Of a DNA stretch of 64,000 nt, positions 10,661 to 23,412 are shown in pieces (position 1 is the first letter of the stretch; each line of letters begins with the position of its first letter). Under the pieces are notes generated by a model. It ran no database searches and had not been told where the DNA came from. It saw only the letters and a program-made list of their open reading frames with translations. The stretch is from Pogostemon cablin (lineage: Eukaryota > Streptophyta > Magnoliopsida > Lamiales > Lamiaceae), in contig CM042958.1 in the NCBI GenBank assembly GCA_023678885.1, positions 15,990,852 to 16,054,851 on the forward strand. Reading direction: 5' to 3'. The position numbers and the translations under genes are program-made.

Positions 10661-13600
10661 ATGAACGGGAAGAATCCGGGTGGAATTATGCGTCCGCAGG
10701 GCAATTCTCCGATGAAGCTGGTTACAGGAGAGTTCGGATACGTTCTCCAAGATGTTCCTCATTTCACCGATTACATTTCCGATCTCCAGGTATTTAATCC
10801 GCAGCTCATTTTATGGAATGTGGTGTGGTGTGAGTGCGTTGCGCGCTATATATCAGAGTCTGCAGGATTGTGTTTGATGAATTGCCACGTGGAGTTAGCT
10901 TTTGTTTGAATGAATCAATTGATTTGAGGTGTTTGCTTTATTGTGATAGGTTGTGTTTATGATGTTGGAATAACGAGCGCTCCTATCATGGTATTTTTAT
11001 TAATTATGATTTGGTGTTTTAGCTTTTGAGATCATGTTAGATATGCAGATGCTGGATTGATTGCTAGCTTAATTTATGAGCTTATGAGATGGTGTTTATA
11101 GCTTATTATATTTTCCGATAGAAAAATATCGTTTGAATTTGTGTTGTTGTTTCATAGTGTGTAGGTGTTATTCATGGACTTTAACTGGGTGGGTTTGCCT
11201 GCAAAAGCATTTTATTTGCACTAGAATTATTTGTAGTTGAATATTTATAATTTACTTCATGGAGTGTGTGATTCATTCGCATTTCTTCTTAGATTTTTAA
11301 CTGAATGATAATCTTCTCTGGATTTTTCTTTCATAAATGTTATGTTGGAAATTGTGGAATGTGAATAGTGGAGGTTGAATGACGCCCCATAGAGTGATAT
11401 TAGTGCTCGAGTTTGGCTTGGTGATCTCCATGAAATTTCCTATTTTTAAATCACAATCTTTAACTGCAAGGTGGATGTAGAATGTGGTGTACGAAAAGAA
11501 AACATGTCATTATCCGTTTGCTGATGTTTAGAACATCTTTTATACCTAGTGATTAGGAATTTATAAATCTATGTTTAATGCAAGTTCTTAGGGAGAGTTT
11601 TGCCTAAAGTCACCTGTCATTGTCATAAAATTTTGTCCTTGATTCTTGAGTGGGGCTAAGTCTAATGAGATGTCTTATATAAATAGAACTGGAAGGTTTA
11701 TCCTTAAAATGCAACAAATATGTCTATATATAAATGATTTAATGGAGGTGAAGAGAATAATTTAATGCACTTTATCTATGTCCCAATGCATGTGAACATT
11801 GAACAGTGTCTGCATGTGCATTTGCTCTGTCTATTCTATACCAACATATGTCTTACACTAATTTACATATAAGTTGCATGCATGAAGTTTTTTACTTATT
11901 TGTTGTCAAAATTCTGTTATTTCTGTATTTTATATACTATTGCTTGTGGACTTAAAGGGAAAAAATAGAGTCATAACTTATGCATTTCTTTTATGTGATT
12001 TTAACAAATTGACTAGTTATTATCAGATGATTGTTATAGTAAATATTCTGGTGGATATCACGAATTTTTTTACATAAACTTTAGAAGTTTAGATACTCAA
12101 AGTTAAGTAGAAATTGCTGGAAGAGTTATTTACTGTTCAGTTGAGCCTATAGTATGAATGTTTCTCTCCTGTTTTAAATATTTCTTGTATGACCTAGCAG
12201 AAATACATGTGAGACTTATCAAAGCAGATGAAAAAGTTTTTTGTACATACTGTACTTTCGTAGATTGGTTTAAACTTTGAAGTCACCTCTTTGAGGATAT
12301 GCAAAAGAGGACTTACTATTGTCCTATTATATGTCTTTATTTAAAAAAAAACATTATTCCTTAAAAAATTTTCTCTTACTAACTTAATTACTGGATTATT
12401 TGAACTCATAGCTCTTGTGCTTGAATAATTTTTCAGACTTATCCAAATCCTCTACGCTCCAATCCCGCATATTCTGTTGTAAAGTGAGTAAACTTTCTTT
12501 TCTTTTTACTCACAATGTGTCTTGTTCTGTTTTTGCAGTGTTGTACTATTACTTAACAGTTAAAAATAATTTGTGATGCTGCTTTTGATTTCAGGCAGTA
12601 CTTTGTTGACATGGATGATTGTGTCCCTGAAAAGGTGCATTTCATAATCACTATCTTTTGCAATTAAGTTCATGAGTCAGAAGGTTGCTGTTATTCTTTA
12701 CTCAGTTCTCCATGGATACTGACCAACGATTACATTCATGCATGTATAAGCTTCTTTTAGGCTGAAAAGGGCGTGGAAATGTTATTGCAAATCCTCATAG
12801 AAACAAACACTTTCGTAGATTATATAACATGATTTATTTTCTTATATATCCTCTAAAGCTGAACTGTGACATTTATTTCAGAATATGTTATGATTCGTCT
12901 ATCTTCTTGTAATTAATATAATTCTACAACTCTTAGATACTTGACAATTCACCATTTCTTTGCCAACATTGAGTTTAACTTGAACTAAAAATTGAATCGT
13001 TTCGTTCCCAGTGGCTTTATAGTTGATCTGACAATATAAAGTAATCATATTACCTTGGTACATTTATGCAGATTGTTGTTCATAGGGATACTCCAAGAGG
13101 GGCACATTTTCGTCGTGCCGGACCTCGTCAGCAGGTACATATTCTTTTCATTATTATTGTTTGTTTTGCGCTTAGGAAATTAAAGTATATGTGATAATAT
13201 TTATTGTGTGCAGGTCTATTTTTCTTCAGATGAAGTGCATGCTTGTATTGTTACCTGTGGTGGTTTGTGTCCGGGGCTAAACACAGTTATCAGAGAAATT
13301 GTGCATAGCCTTGATTATATGTATGGGGTCAACAAAGTTCTGGGAATTGATGTAAGTTGGCTGATCATTATGTTTCCTTTATCCCAAGGTTTTCTAGATT
13401 ATCCTTAATCTATATCTTTGTCTTTTTACTGGTGTAATATCCTTGCAACACTAACCCATTGTCTCTTTAATGCGACATCTTTTCTTATAGGGAGGCTATA
13501 GGGGTTTTTATGCAAAGAATACTGTCACTTTGACGCCAAAGAATACGAATGACATACATAAGCGTGGTGGGACAATCCTCGGGTCATCCCGAGGTGGCCA

Positions 13601-16600
13601 TGATACTACAAAGATTGTCGACAGTATTCAGGACAGGGGAATTAATCAGGCATGTAACAGAATATACTCAAATAGTTAAATTTTACAAAGAATCTTCTGC
13701 ACTCTTTTGGTACATCCTTTTTATTTTGTCTTGCCGATTTGTTGGCTTGTAATAAACTGCATTTGACTCTGATGAACAGTATTACTGGCTCAGGTTTACA
13801 TAATTGGAGGAGATGGCACCCTGAACGGAGCACATGTTATATATGAGGTATTCCTACTTAGAGAATATAACTAATCTCTCTTAGCCATGTCGCCATGCCT
13901 TTGAATTTTAATTTAAGTACAAAACCTATTTACATGTAAACAAGCTGAATTTATTGGCTTCCTTACTACTACTAGTTATAACAAAAACTAAGATTTTGCA
14001 CAAAAGGCAGACATTGTGTTTTCATGTGTTCTTGCTCAACTTTTTTTTTTCATACTTCAATCAATGTGAATGTGACTGATTATTGCTGAGTAACAGAGTT
14101 GTCTTGTAGTCGTTTTTTACGATGTAATAATCATCTGCAATTTGATATATTCCACCATCACATCATTATTGCAGAGGAGATAATGTAACTTTCATGAAGC
14201 ATCCATTTCATATTATTTGTTCTGCAGGAAATCAGAAATCGTGGTCTAAAGGTTGCAGTTGCTGGTATTCCCAAGACAATTGACAATGACATTCCGGTAT
14301 CAGAATCATTCACTTCTATTAAATGGACTTTCCTGGTTCTTCACATTGCATGTTTGCATTTTGTGGGCCCATCAAATTACATGATCAACATTGGCTAGCG
14401 CTACCTCAGTTTTTAAATATCACTTTCATCATTGCGACTCAAACTTAGAATACACACATAATTTTGTCTATCCATGCTCATGTGTTTGCAATTACCTATT
14501 AGGAAGTTTAACCCAAAAAATGAATCTCAACTCTATGTGTTGAATTTCACAACTGGTCTCATGTTGTATAATATGCATTTGGAATGATCCAATGAATTTT
14601 TTTGCCACTAATATCTGTCAAGTTTTAATTTCATTTGGTTTCTTTTATCAGGTCATTGATAGGTCATTTGGTTTTGATACTGCTGTGGAGGAAGCTCAAC
14701 GTGCCATAAATGCTGCTCATGTTGAAGCAGAGAGCGCAGAGAATGGAATCGGTGTAGTGAAACTAATGGGCCGCTACAGTGGTAAGATAAAACTATGATT
14801 AAAAAAAATTAAAAAATTACTGAACTGTTTAATGTGAAGTCATCCCTCTCCAATTTTATTGTAGAGCGGCTGAGGGCTGCATTAACATCAGCTACACTTC
14901 ATCTAATGATTTTTTTTGCTGCAGCCATTCAAACCCACCTTTTTCCTAAATTCACCACACAAAATCCTGTTCGATGACTTCTGGTAGTACAATATAAGCA
15001 TGTTTGGCCAAAAGTGGATGAACATGATTTGAGGTGTTAAGTCAGAACTGATTGAACACCTCAATTTTAATGTTAAAAACATGTTTAATGGGAATTAGTG
15101 GGCACCATAATAAAGTGGTAGGTATGTTTAGAAAAAAATATGGAGTTGATTATAGCGATCGATGACCCTCACTTGGCGAAAAAGTAAGTATCTCAGTGCA
15201 ATAGTAGAAATATTATCCAATCTCTCTATTAGTGTAATCCCCAAAAGCAATATGAAGCTTAATGGAGGCTTAAAGCAGCTTTTAAGTCGCATCATAAGTT
15301 ACCTCTTTGTAGCTTTACAATCGGCTGCCGCATAAATATATAAATTTTTAATAAAAAATAATTAATAATTGATTTACTTTTTTATATTTTGGATTTTGAT
15401 TTATTGGTGCAGGTTTTATTGCAATGTATGCTACATTGGCTAGCCGAGATGTGGACTGCTGTTTGATTCCAGAATCGCCCTTCTATCTTGAAGGGAAAGG
15501 CGGGCTTTTCGAATATATAGAGAAAAGGATAAAAGAAAATGGACATATGGTCATTGTCATTGCGGAAGGAGCTGGACAAGAGCTTCTTGCAGAAAAAAAT
15601 GAACAAGATGCTTCTGGAAACAAGCTATTGCAGGATGTTGGCTTGTGGATTTCTCAAAGAATAAGGGTATAAGTTTTATACTTGTTTTAGCGGGTTTTTG
15701 TTAGTTACTATCTATATTTGAGATAAACACTATCTTAAGGCTTGACCTATTTATTAAACGAACCTAATAAACTCTATAAGCTAAAAACAAACTCCTAGAG
15801 AAAAATACAAAACTCATACCTGGTATTTGTACTACCTCAAGGAGTTCAATTAAATTTCTAACCATTAAGTGAATTCTTTTAGATTGTTCAAGCCTCAATT
15901 GCATTTATAATTTATATAATTTTTAACGGTAAAAGCTGTTTTTTCTTGATATAGAGAAGGTATATTTGCCTGTATTGCGATTTTTTTGCTTTGCCTTGAG
16001 AGCTGAAAAAATGGTTATCACTGCATTGCGTACGAAACATTTTCATCTCTGAAATCACTCATTTAACTGACCTCTATCCTCTTTCAGTGATTGTGTTTGG
16101 GACACCCACTTTTGAATCCATCTCTAACTATCTTTGCCAAATACTAGTACCTTTCTTAATATCTAAGTTTATGATACATAGTTAGTAGCTAGCTGAACCA
16201 ATATTTGTTTTACGTAGCGAGGTGGTGGACGGTACACATTCTTTGCAATCCCTTCATGTTCAGTTTATTAATTACAGACAGCAGAAAACATAACATGAAA
16301 GAACTGAGAGCTTTGTTTATCCTTATTAGATATTTAAGGTGTAAGATTGGAATCAAAAGCTGCACTTGCCAAGAATTTGGCAAGAGATGGAAGGAGAAAC
16401 AAGCATAAGCCGGAGCAGCGGTGATTGCATCTAACTTTCGGAAGAACTTGTTCAAGATAGTTGGGGTCATTTCCGTTATGTTTATTGCACATTCTGCGTA
16501 AAGGTTGACCCCAGAATTTAAAAATTAGGGTACCTAATTCCAATCAAATTGAGCATTAGAAATAAGCTGCATTTATGACCATCTATTTGTTCTTAAAATT

Positions 16601-17665
16601 TATCTTGTACATCAAAAAATTCCTCTATCGGGTGGGATTTGCGTCTTGGGCATTATTTCATTAGTTTAATCATAGATGTCACTCCTGCTCTTTGTGATAT
16701 ACAACTGAAAGTCGAGTTGTCTATTTAAAGCATCATAAGGTTTTTTATTAAAACTATTCTTCTCTTTTGACAGGAACATTTTGCGAAGCAAAATAAAATC
16801 CCAATTACTTTAAAATATATAGGTAGGTTGCACTAACTAAAGTTATTCTATCCCATCTGAGACGCATAAGGATACACTAACTTGACAATTTGCAGATCCA
16901 ACTTACATGATCCGTGCTATTCCTAGCAATGCAGCTGACAACGTGTATTGCACGCTTCTAGCTCAAAGTGCCGTTCATGGAGCAATGGCAGGGTACACTG
17001 GCTTCACGAGTGGGCTTGTGAATGGCCGGCAAACATACATCCCCTTTCATGTAAGTAATATTTTAACAAAATAAATATTAGTTTGTATATTCTATATCCA
17101 ACTTAGGTTCCCAAATCTTAATGTTTGATGGTAGTTTATATTTTGTTCAACATTGTTTGCTTATTAGTTAGACTTGTGTGGATCTTAATCACCTTCCAAG
17201 TTTTTGATTCATCATAATTTCTGAAACGAGGTCCCAGTAATTCAGTGTACTCGGTAGGCTCTAAATATCCTAACTAACAACTCCAACTAGAACTAGTGAC
17301 TATGGAAAATAACCATGGCTTAAACTCTATAGCGTTCACTATTTGAAATCAATTCAAAACTCAAGAACATTTTCTGATTATCAAAAAAAAAAACCATCAC
17401 CATCTAAAGGTCCTTATCAAGCTTCTATTCCAATTATTATTGGGTTTGTATTCTCTATGCTACATGCTGGATAAACTTGACAAAAATGAAAAATGATTCT
17501 CTGCAGCGAATCATTGAGAAGCAAAACAAGGTTGTCATAACGGACAGGATGTGGGCGAGGCTTCTATCTTCGACAAATCAACCAAGCTTCATTGACCCAA
17601 AATGCGGCGGTGTTGAGCTTGCAGGTAATTCAGACAACAGCAAGAAAGAAACAAAAAACACTTGA
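10661..17665 (+). CDS. PFK: ATP-dependent 6-phosphofructokinase, plant PFK family (13 exons)
   Basis: Phosphorylates fructose 6-phosphate with ATP in glycolysis. Exons: 10661-10789, 12437-12483, 12595-12634, 13072-13134, 13214-13351, 13491-13649, 13794-13847, 14228-14296, 14652-14781, 15413-15666, 16774-16822, 16896-17050, 17507-17665. They join in frame to 481 aa, normal for plant PFKs (about 470-490). Visible motifs: GGLCPGLN (109-116), the ATP-site GGDGT (197-201; the glycine argues against a PPi-dependent enzyme), the catalytic PKTIDND (225-231) and MGRYSGFIA (272-280). No extended transit peptide precedes the core, so a cytosolic isoform (PFK3/6/7-like) is inferred. The ATG at 10661 is the first AUG in frame; upstream in-frame sequence has only a TTG. 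Intron 6 starts with GC rather than GT (13650); all others are GT-AG. Confidence 0.95.
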
Positions 17666-18431
17666 TTATTCCTGGTCGGCAGCAAAATCCATCTTCTGTG
17701 CCACATTTCAAGAGTTGAGATATGTATCATAACATGGGATTCGTCGGGTCATGTAGGAACAAATTTCAAGGTCACTGATCTGTTAGGATGCCTCAGCTTC
17801 AAGCAGTGATGTTTGTTGTTGAAGTTTTTCTTTACTAGGGATCATTCAGACACTCGAAACTATTTTCTTCTGCCCTATTGTTGAACTGATGATGATCACA
17901 TGGTAGATGGAGTGAGTAAATATCTTGTCGTCGTATTTTCACCCTGATAGCTACTAAATTATCCAACTTTATGTTGGATTATTATTTGTCAAACATAATT
18001 TGTCTGCTGAATCCAGATGACAATAATAATGATTCAGTTTTAATTACATCATGTTAATCTGGGTGTGTGAATTTATTTGTTGGGTGAGTGAAGAAGAGCA
18101 TGTATTCATGAAATCGGTTCATATAAGGACATCCCAAGAGAGACTAAAATTTGAAGAGCATCTTTTAAATTTAAAAAAATCATATTTCAATAAATTATGC
18201 CATATTTTCTCTTTTAATATTTTATTATACTCTCTTCTAATGCAATAATCAATTATGTATGAAGGGTGATTTTTTTTTTTACTTTATAAAAATAATTTTC
18301 CAAACTTAAATGTTAAAATTAAAATGAAGAGCATGTTGGAACTCTTTTATTGAAATTTTCTTTGAAATATATAAATATTTTTTCTTTGATATTTACTTTT
18401 AAGAGATACTCTAATAACTGTAGATTGACGT
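17666..18431 (+). other. Phosphofructokinase 3' UTR and intergenic DNA
   Basis: The first 300-400 bases are less AT-rich and are probably the phosphofructokinase 3' UTR. The remainder is AT-rich with no supportable gene. Confidence 0.5.
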
Positions 18432-18841
18432 AACTAAAAAAATATTTTTTACAACTGAATTTACCAATGAAATTCAATCCGCTAGTAATTACCAATGGAT
18501 TAGCAACGAAAATGACATTTTTGTTTCAGCAATAGAATGTCAACGGATTTATTATTTATTTTAACAACGGTACCAACGGATTACCAAGAGAATCATTATA
18601 TAAATTACCAACGGAATTATTAGCGACGGATTACCAACGGAATTATTAGCAACGGATTACCAAATGAATTTTTTACCAACGGAATTGATTTTTTGTTGCT
18701 AAAAATCTACCAACTACCACTTTTCTAACAGAATTTTACAAACGGATTTCGTTGCTAATCAGTTGGTAAGCCAATTTAACAATTGAATTAAGGCTTTTAC
18801 CAATGAAATATTTCGTTGGTAAAAATTATTTTTTTGTAGTG
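18432..18841. mobile_element. CACTA-type MITE, inverted relative of 1159-1559
   Basis: Ends TTTTTTTGTAGTG (inverted CACTAC) at 18841. The left end has decayed from CACTA to AACTA. The interior contains many ACCAACGGA / AGCAACGGA units and the phrase ATGACATTTTTGTT, shared with the element at 1159-1559 on the opposite strand. The flanking 3-bp sequences no longer match. Confidence 0.65.
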
Positions 18842-19761
18842 ATATTTTTAAAAGAGTAATAGGGTAACAATTGTCGTACAAAAAGATAACACTTATCGAT
18901 TAGGTTTCATAGAAAATCTTATTGTCAAATTATTAATCCTAATAATCACAGCTGCCTCTTGACTGTGAAAGAAATTGTGACAATAGATTTACAAACTGTT
19001 GGAATGGATCATTTTGTTCTTTAATTGTTATGAACAATATACTATATTTTATAAGAGAGTTCTTTGATCTTATAAGGAAATTGAGCAAAGAGCCCTATGA
19101 GAAGTTGAAGAATAGTGGATGAATAAGCTGGTACAATATACATTCAATTCAATAAAATAAAATATGAGTGTATATTAGTTAAAAGAAAATGTCGAATTAA
19201 TGAGTACTTAAGTAAATTAATAAAAATAATTTTCAGTTCTCTCACGGCTCATTTAATATTATACTGTCTTCCATGGCAATTTGCCTCAACTATTTCCACT
19301 TTTGTTTATATTTAATTTAATATATATCAGGAAAAAGAGACACTTACATAGGACCAATTCTTCAGAAATACATCAACTTTAATTCCATTTTAGGTACATT
19401 TATAATAGTATTTTTTATTTTACTTATTCACAAAATTAAACTTTATTAATCCACTATAATTAAAAAATCATTAATTATTCAGTAATCAAAAAAGAAAATT
19501 AAGGACAAGAAAAAGAAATTACTAGATTATAGTGAGCTATTACATTTCTTGCAAGCTAGTATTAACATCATACAACATCGAATTAAACAAGAATTTATCT
19601 AATCTAAAACACTTAACGATCCATGATTTAAGGAATCAAAATATGTAAAACTGGACCAATTCTTCATGCATAAATAACTAACTAATTCTTCAACTTTCAT
19701 GGATCACATATATCATCCTTAAAATAAAAAAAAAAACCATACATCACAAAAAAAAAAACTA
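18842..19761. other. AT-rich intergenic DNA
   Basis: No coding region is supported. The final 100-150 bases before 19762 are probably the 3' UTR of the minus-strand LEA gene. Confidence 0.5.
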
Positions 19762-20004
19762 CTATTGGCCAGTAGCATGGCGGTTGATGGTATGAATGAC
19801 ACCGGATGGATTGGCGGCGCTGCCGCCACCGGCAGTGTGGGTGGGAGCGTCGGTGGAGCTGGCGGGGCCGCGGCCGGGCTGTGGCTGAAGATGGCCTTGT
19901 GTGCCATACCCTTGTTTCTTGTAATTCTCCAAGTCCTTGTATTGAGTGTACGGACTAGTATCCACCGGCAGCCCTTCTAAGTTCCCTTTCTTTTCTCTCT
20001 CCAT
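19762..20004 (-). CDS. Small LEA protein, group 6 (LEA_6 / LEA18 type)
   Basis: An 80-aa hydrophilic protein on one exon, starting MEREKKGNLEGLPVDTSPY. The pattern of LP(V/L)-(D/E)-x-SPY near the N-terminus, Y-K-DLE-Y-K-QGYGTQGH in the middle (about 21-38), PGRG (43-46) and SSTDAPT (49-55), then a Gly/Ala/Thr-rich tail, fits the seed and stress LEA_6 family (PvLEA18-like). These are disordered proteins linked to water deficit and seed drying. Length matches the family (about 70-95 aa). The GC content is clearly higher than the surroundings, as expected for coding DNA. Overlapping frames on both strands are shadows. The family call is from recognition of the pattern, not a search. Confidence 0.75.
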   Translation of the reverse strand: MEREKKGNLEGLPVDTSPYTQYKDLENYKKQGYGTQGHLQPQPGRGPASSTDAPTHTAGGGSAANPSGVIHTINRHATGQ

Positions 20005-20249
20005 CCTCTCTTGCTCTTCTTACAAAATGGTAATGTAAGAGAATTATGATTTATTTGGTGCTCAATTTATGATGTTTTATATTATTAGTAACTAATTATG
20101 GTGCTTCTTTTCTAGGGGTGTACATCATTGAGAAAGTGAAGCCTAACATCACGTAGAACCAATTATTATATATAGGATTATGAATGTGGTTATAGTACGC
20201 AGTTACGAGTGTAATGTAATTAATGGCTAATTATAGCATCAAGTTAATA

Positions 20250-20513
20250 CTCCCTCCGTCCCGGAGAAGTTGGTATAATTTTTTTTGGGCACGGTGATTA
20301 AGAAGTATAATAATTTAATATAAAGTGAAGTAAAATGAAGTGAGAGAAATAATATTTAATGTGTAGTGGGTAGTTATATTAGAGGTGATATGTGGATCCC
20401 ATGAGAATAGACTAATTGTTTTTGTGTGTTCTCATGTATTAAAAATGAAATGTGTCAATTTTAGTGGGACAATAAAAAAGGAAAGTGTGTTAACACCTAT
20501 AGGAGAGAGGGAG
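20250..20513. mobile_element. Stowaway MITE
   Basis: Starts CTCCCTCCGTCCCGGAGAAG and ends with the inverted copy AGGAGAGAGGGAG. Flanked on both sides by TA. It is 264 bp, non-coding, and lies about 470 bp upstream of the eIF3g start codon. Confidence 0.8.
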
Positions 20514-20841
20514 TATTATTCAATTGAGATAAAAAAAATATTGCTAAAAATAGGAAAATTTGCACACTAGTTAGTTTATTATCTACCTTTTATATCTCTT
20601 GAAACTAACAATATTTCTTTTTAATTTATTCATTTTAGGATTATTCATTTTTAATTTATCAATTATTTTCTTTTTTTAAGATTATTAACATATGGTGTAC
20701 AATATTCAACTAATACAACTACTCACTACACAAAAAATAAATATACTTTTAATTACGTATAAAAAGCAAATTGATAGATTGACAATAGACGAATGAAGTA
20801 TTAAATGAATTTTTATTTTTTGTTTTCAGTTACAATTAGGA

Positions 20842-20953
20842 TGGGCCTAAGTATATTTCAGTTGGGCCTTTGTTTTCTGAAAAAGACTTGGGCCTACCAC
20901 TACATTGTTTTGGACACTTAGCACAATCTTTACATCTGTGAAGTGAACCCTAA
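20842..20953 (+). promoter_or_regulatory. Site II and telo-box cluster of the eIF3g promoter
   Basis: Three TGGGCC(T) site II motifs (20842-20847, 20863-20868, 20889-20894) are followed by a telo-box core AACCCTAA (20946-20953), 30 bp before the start codon. In plants this combination is the usual promoter layout of ribosomal-protein and translation genes, driven by TCP and telo-box-binding factors in dividing cells. The motifs are seen; their activity is inferred. Confidence 0.7.
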
Positions 20954-20982
20954 CGCAATCCGCCTGAAACTGTGAAGCAGCT

Positions 20983-22748
20983 ATGGCGGTAGAGACGGCG
21001 ACTCAACCGAGCAAGCTACGATGGGGAGAGCTGGAGGAAGATGACGGAGAGGATCTGGATTTTCTTTTACCGCCGAGGCAGGTGATTGGTCCCGACGACA
21101 ACGGAATAAAGAAAGTCATTGAATACAAATTCAATGATGAAGGAAATAAGATTAAAATCACCACCACATCGCGCATTCGCAAATTGGCCAACGCGCGGCT
21201 CAGCAAACGCGCCGTCGAGCGCCGCTCATGGCCGAAGTTCGGCGACGCCGTGCACGAGGATGTCGGCAGTCGCCTCACCATGGTCTCCACTGAAGAGATC
21301 CTTCTCGAACGCCCTCGCGCTCCTGGTAAGACCGTTGCTTTCATATTATGTGTTTTTAATTGCATATCTTGTTTGTGATTTCGGTGTTGTCCTGGTTGTT
21401 TTTTTTATGTGTTTTTAATTGTACTCTTGATTGCAATTTCATTGTTGAATCTTGGTTTTCATACTGATGCAGGTGTACTTCCAAAAAATTTCCTATAACG
21501 TGATTTGCTATGGCATTCCTTTGCCTTATTTACAGTGAGATGTGTTCGAATTTGATCTGAGTGGCGTTTATGTTCTTAGCTTCACGTTTTGATGATTATA
21601 TGTGCTTTTCTCTAGATTTTTTTCATGGCTACGGACCCTTGTCAATGGTTTTCTACAGCTTTTTGCTTGTTTGTCCAGCTTTTAGATATCCCCATTGTCA
21701 TCAAGCTACTTTCAAACAACTCTCTTACTACAATTGCGTACTCAAACTCTCGGTAAAGAACAGGATTATATTTGTTTGACTAAGGTGTGGCAATGTGAAC
21801 CTTTTGGGGTTTTTTTGGTTTCAATGGCCACGACAATTTAAAATTTTAGTTCGTTTTAATGACAATTGAGCTGTGTTGGAGTGCTTAGCTGTCTCAGTTT
21901 CATTTATTTGCATTCTTTGATTTCTTATTACATTCTCTGTTTTTCTTGCTCCCTGGTTTGTTCTTGCTTCACCTGTCTGATAATAACCTTAAATTCAGAT
22001 TATCAGATTAGGAGGTGATGGATTTTTTGCTCTTTCAGTATTTTGACACAGTGAACTAAGTTCTTGAGGTGCTTCAATGTACTGACTTGCAAAATGCATA
22101 ATTTCAAGTGTTTTTTAAATCAGTATTCAGCAGAGTATGCTTTACTCTTAAGAATTGTCTGTTTTCTCTCCTATTGAACTATTCTCTTACGTCACTTGGT
22201 ATCAATGGAAAACAGGCACTAAACAAGAGGAAGTTAAGGCTGCTGGGGATCCTCTAGCTGCCATGAGTAAAGGAGGAGCTGTACTCATGGTTTGCAGGAC
22301 CTGTGGGAAGAAGGGCGATCACTGGACTTCTCGGTGTCCTTACAAGGATCTTTCTCAACCGAGCGATACCTTCATTGATAAGCCAACAACGGAAGCCAAT
22401 GCTCCAGCAGGCTCCTCAAAGAGCACCTACGTCCCACCTAGCCTGAGAGGGGGTGTTCCTGAGAGGAGTGGCACAGACATGAGGCGCAGGAACGAGGAGA
22501 ACTCGGTCAGAGTGACAAACCTCTCAGAAGATACTAGAGAACCTGACCTGGTCGAGCTTTTCCGTCCATTCGGGTCGGTGAGCCGTGTTTACGTTGCTAT
22601 TGATCAGAAGACGGGCACGAGCAGAGGTTTTGGTTTTGTGAATTTTGTGAACCGAGAAGATGCGGAGAGGGCTATCAATAAGCTCAACGGGTACGGATAT
22701 GATAATCTCATTCTCAGAGTTGAGTGGGCTGCTCCTAGGACAAACTAG
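20983..22748 (+). CDS. TIF3G1: Translation initiation factor eIF3 subunit G (eIF3g)
   Basis: RNA-binding subunit of the eIF3 complex, acting in scanning and reinitiation on the 40S ribosome. Two exons, 20983-21325 and 22216-22748, with a GT-AG phase 1 intron, give 291 aa, matching the plant family (about 290). The N-terminal eIF3g domain (about 30-160) holds a CCHC-like zinc knuckle, CRTCGKKGDHWTSRC (141-155). A linker with YVPPSLRGG (186-194), conserved in eIF3g, precedes a C-terminal RRM (about 211-286) with RNP2 VRVTNL (212-217) and RNP1 RGFGFVNF (251-258). The start is the ATG just after the telo-box; the next residues (AVETATQPSKLRWGELEED) match the family's N-terminus. Nothing looks damaged. 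Confidence 0.95.
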
Positions 22749-23412
22749 GTTATTTGTCTGATTTTTGCTAGGGTCTTTTATTATTTTCACACACTTGAAG
22801 CTTTTTCGTAGTAATATAATTGTTGATCTTAATTTGTTTGGAGCCATATGAAATAATAATCACCCTATCTGTTGTTTATAATCTTACTGTATCAATTTGT
22901 TTGAATTAAAAAGTGATTTTACTAAATAACTTACTTGATTTTACAAGGATAATAGACTAATGGTCTCTTTTCATAAATAGATTAATTACAGTAAAATAGA
23001 TTATGTGTATTGGTTGAGCATAATATTTTTTAAAGTAAAACGAGAGTTATATTACGTTTGAGTATTTTTATTATATTTTGGATGTTAAAATTGTATCGAA
23101 AATTTAAAACATGTAATGGTACAAAGAGACGATTATATCATGATTTATTTGGAAACGGGATCACCTTAATTAATTTAATAATAATAAATTAATTTAGAAA
23201 AAATAGATATGAGAAGATTATAACGTTTTACAAACAACTAGGCAAAACTTAAATCTTTAAACCAAATTAGTATAAATTTCGGATGAATTGAATTTAAGTT
23301 AGCCTAGAATGCAAAATTTTGGTAGATATAAAACCTCATAGAAAATCAGATTTACAAGCTAAATCAAGATGATATCAATATAATAATAAAATATAAGTGC
23401 ATATGTATAAAA
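22749..23412. other. Convergent 3' ends of eIF3g and the ArgRS pseudogene
   Basis: The eIF3g 3' UTR probably occupies the first 100-150 bases. The rest is AT-rich spacer between two convergent loci. No other gene is seen. Confidence 0.5.
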
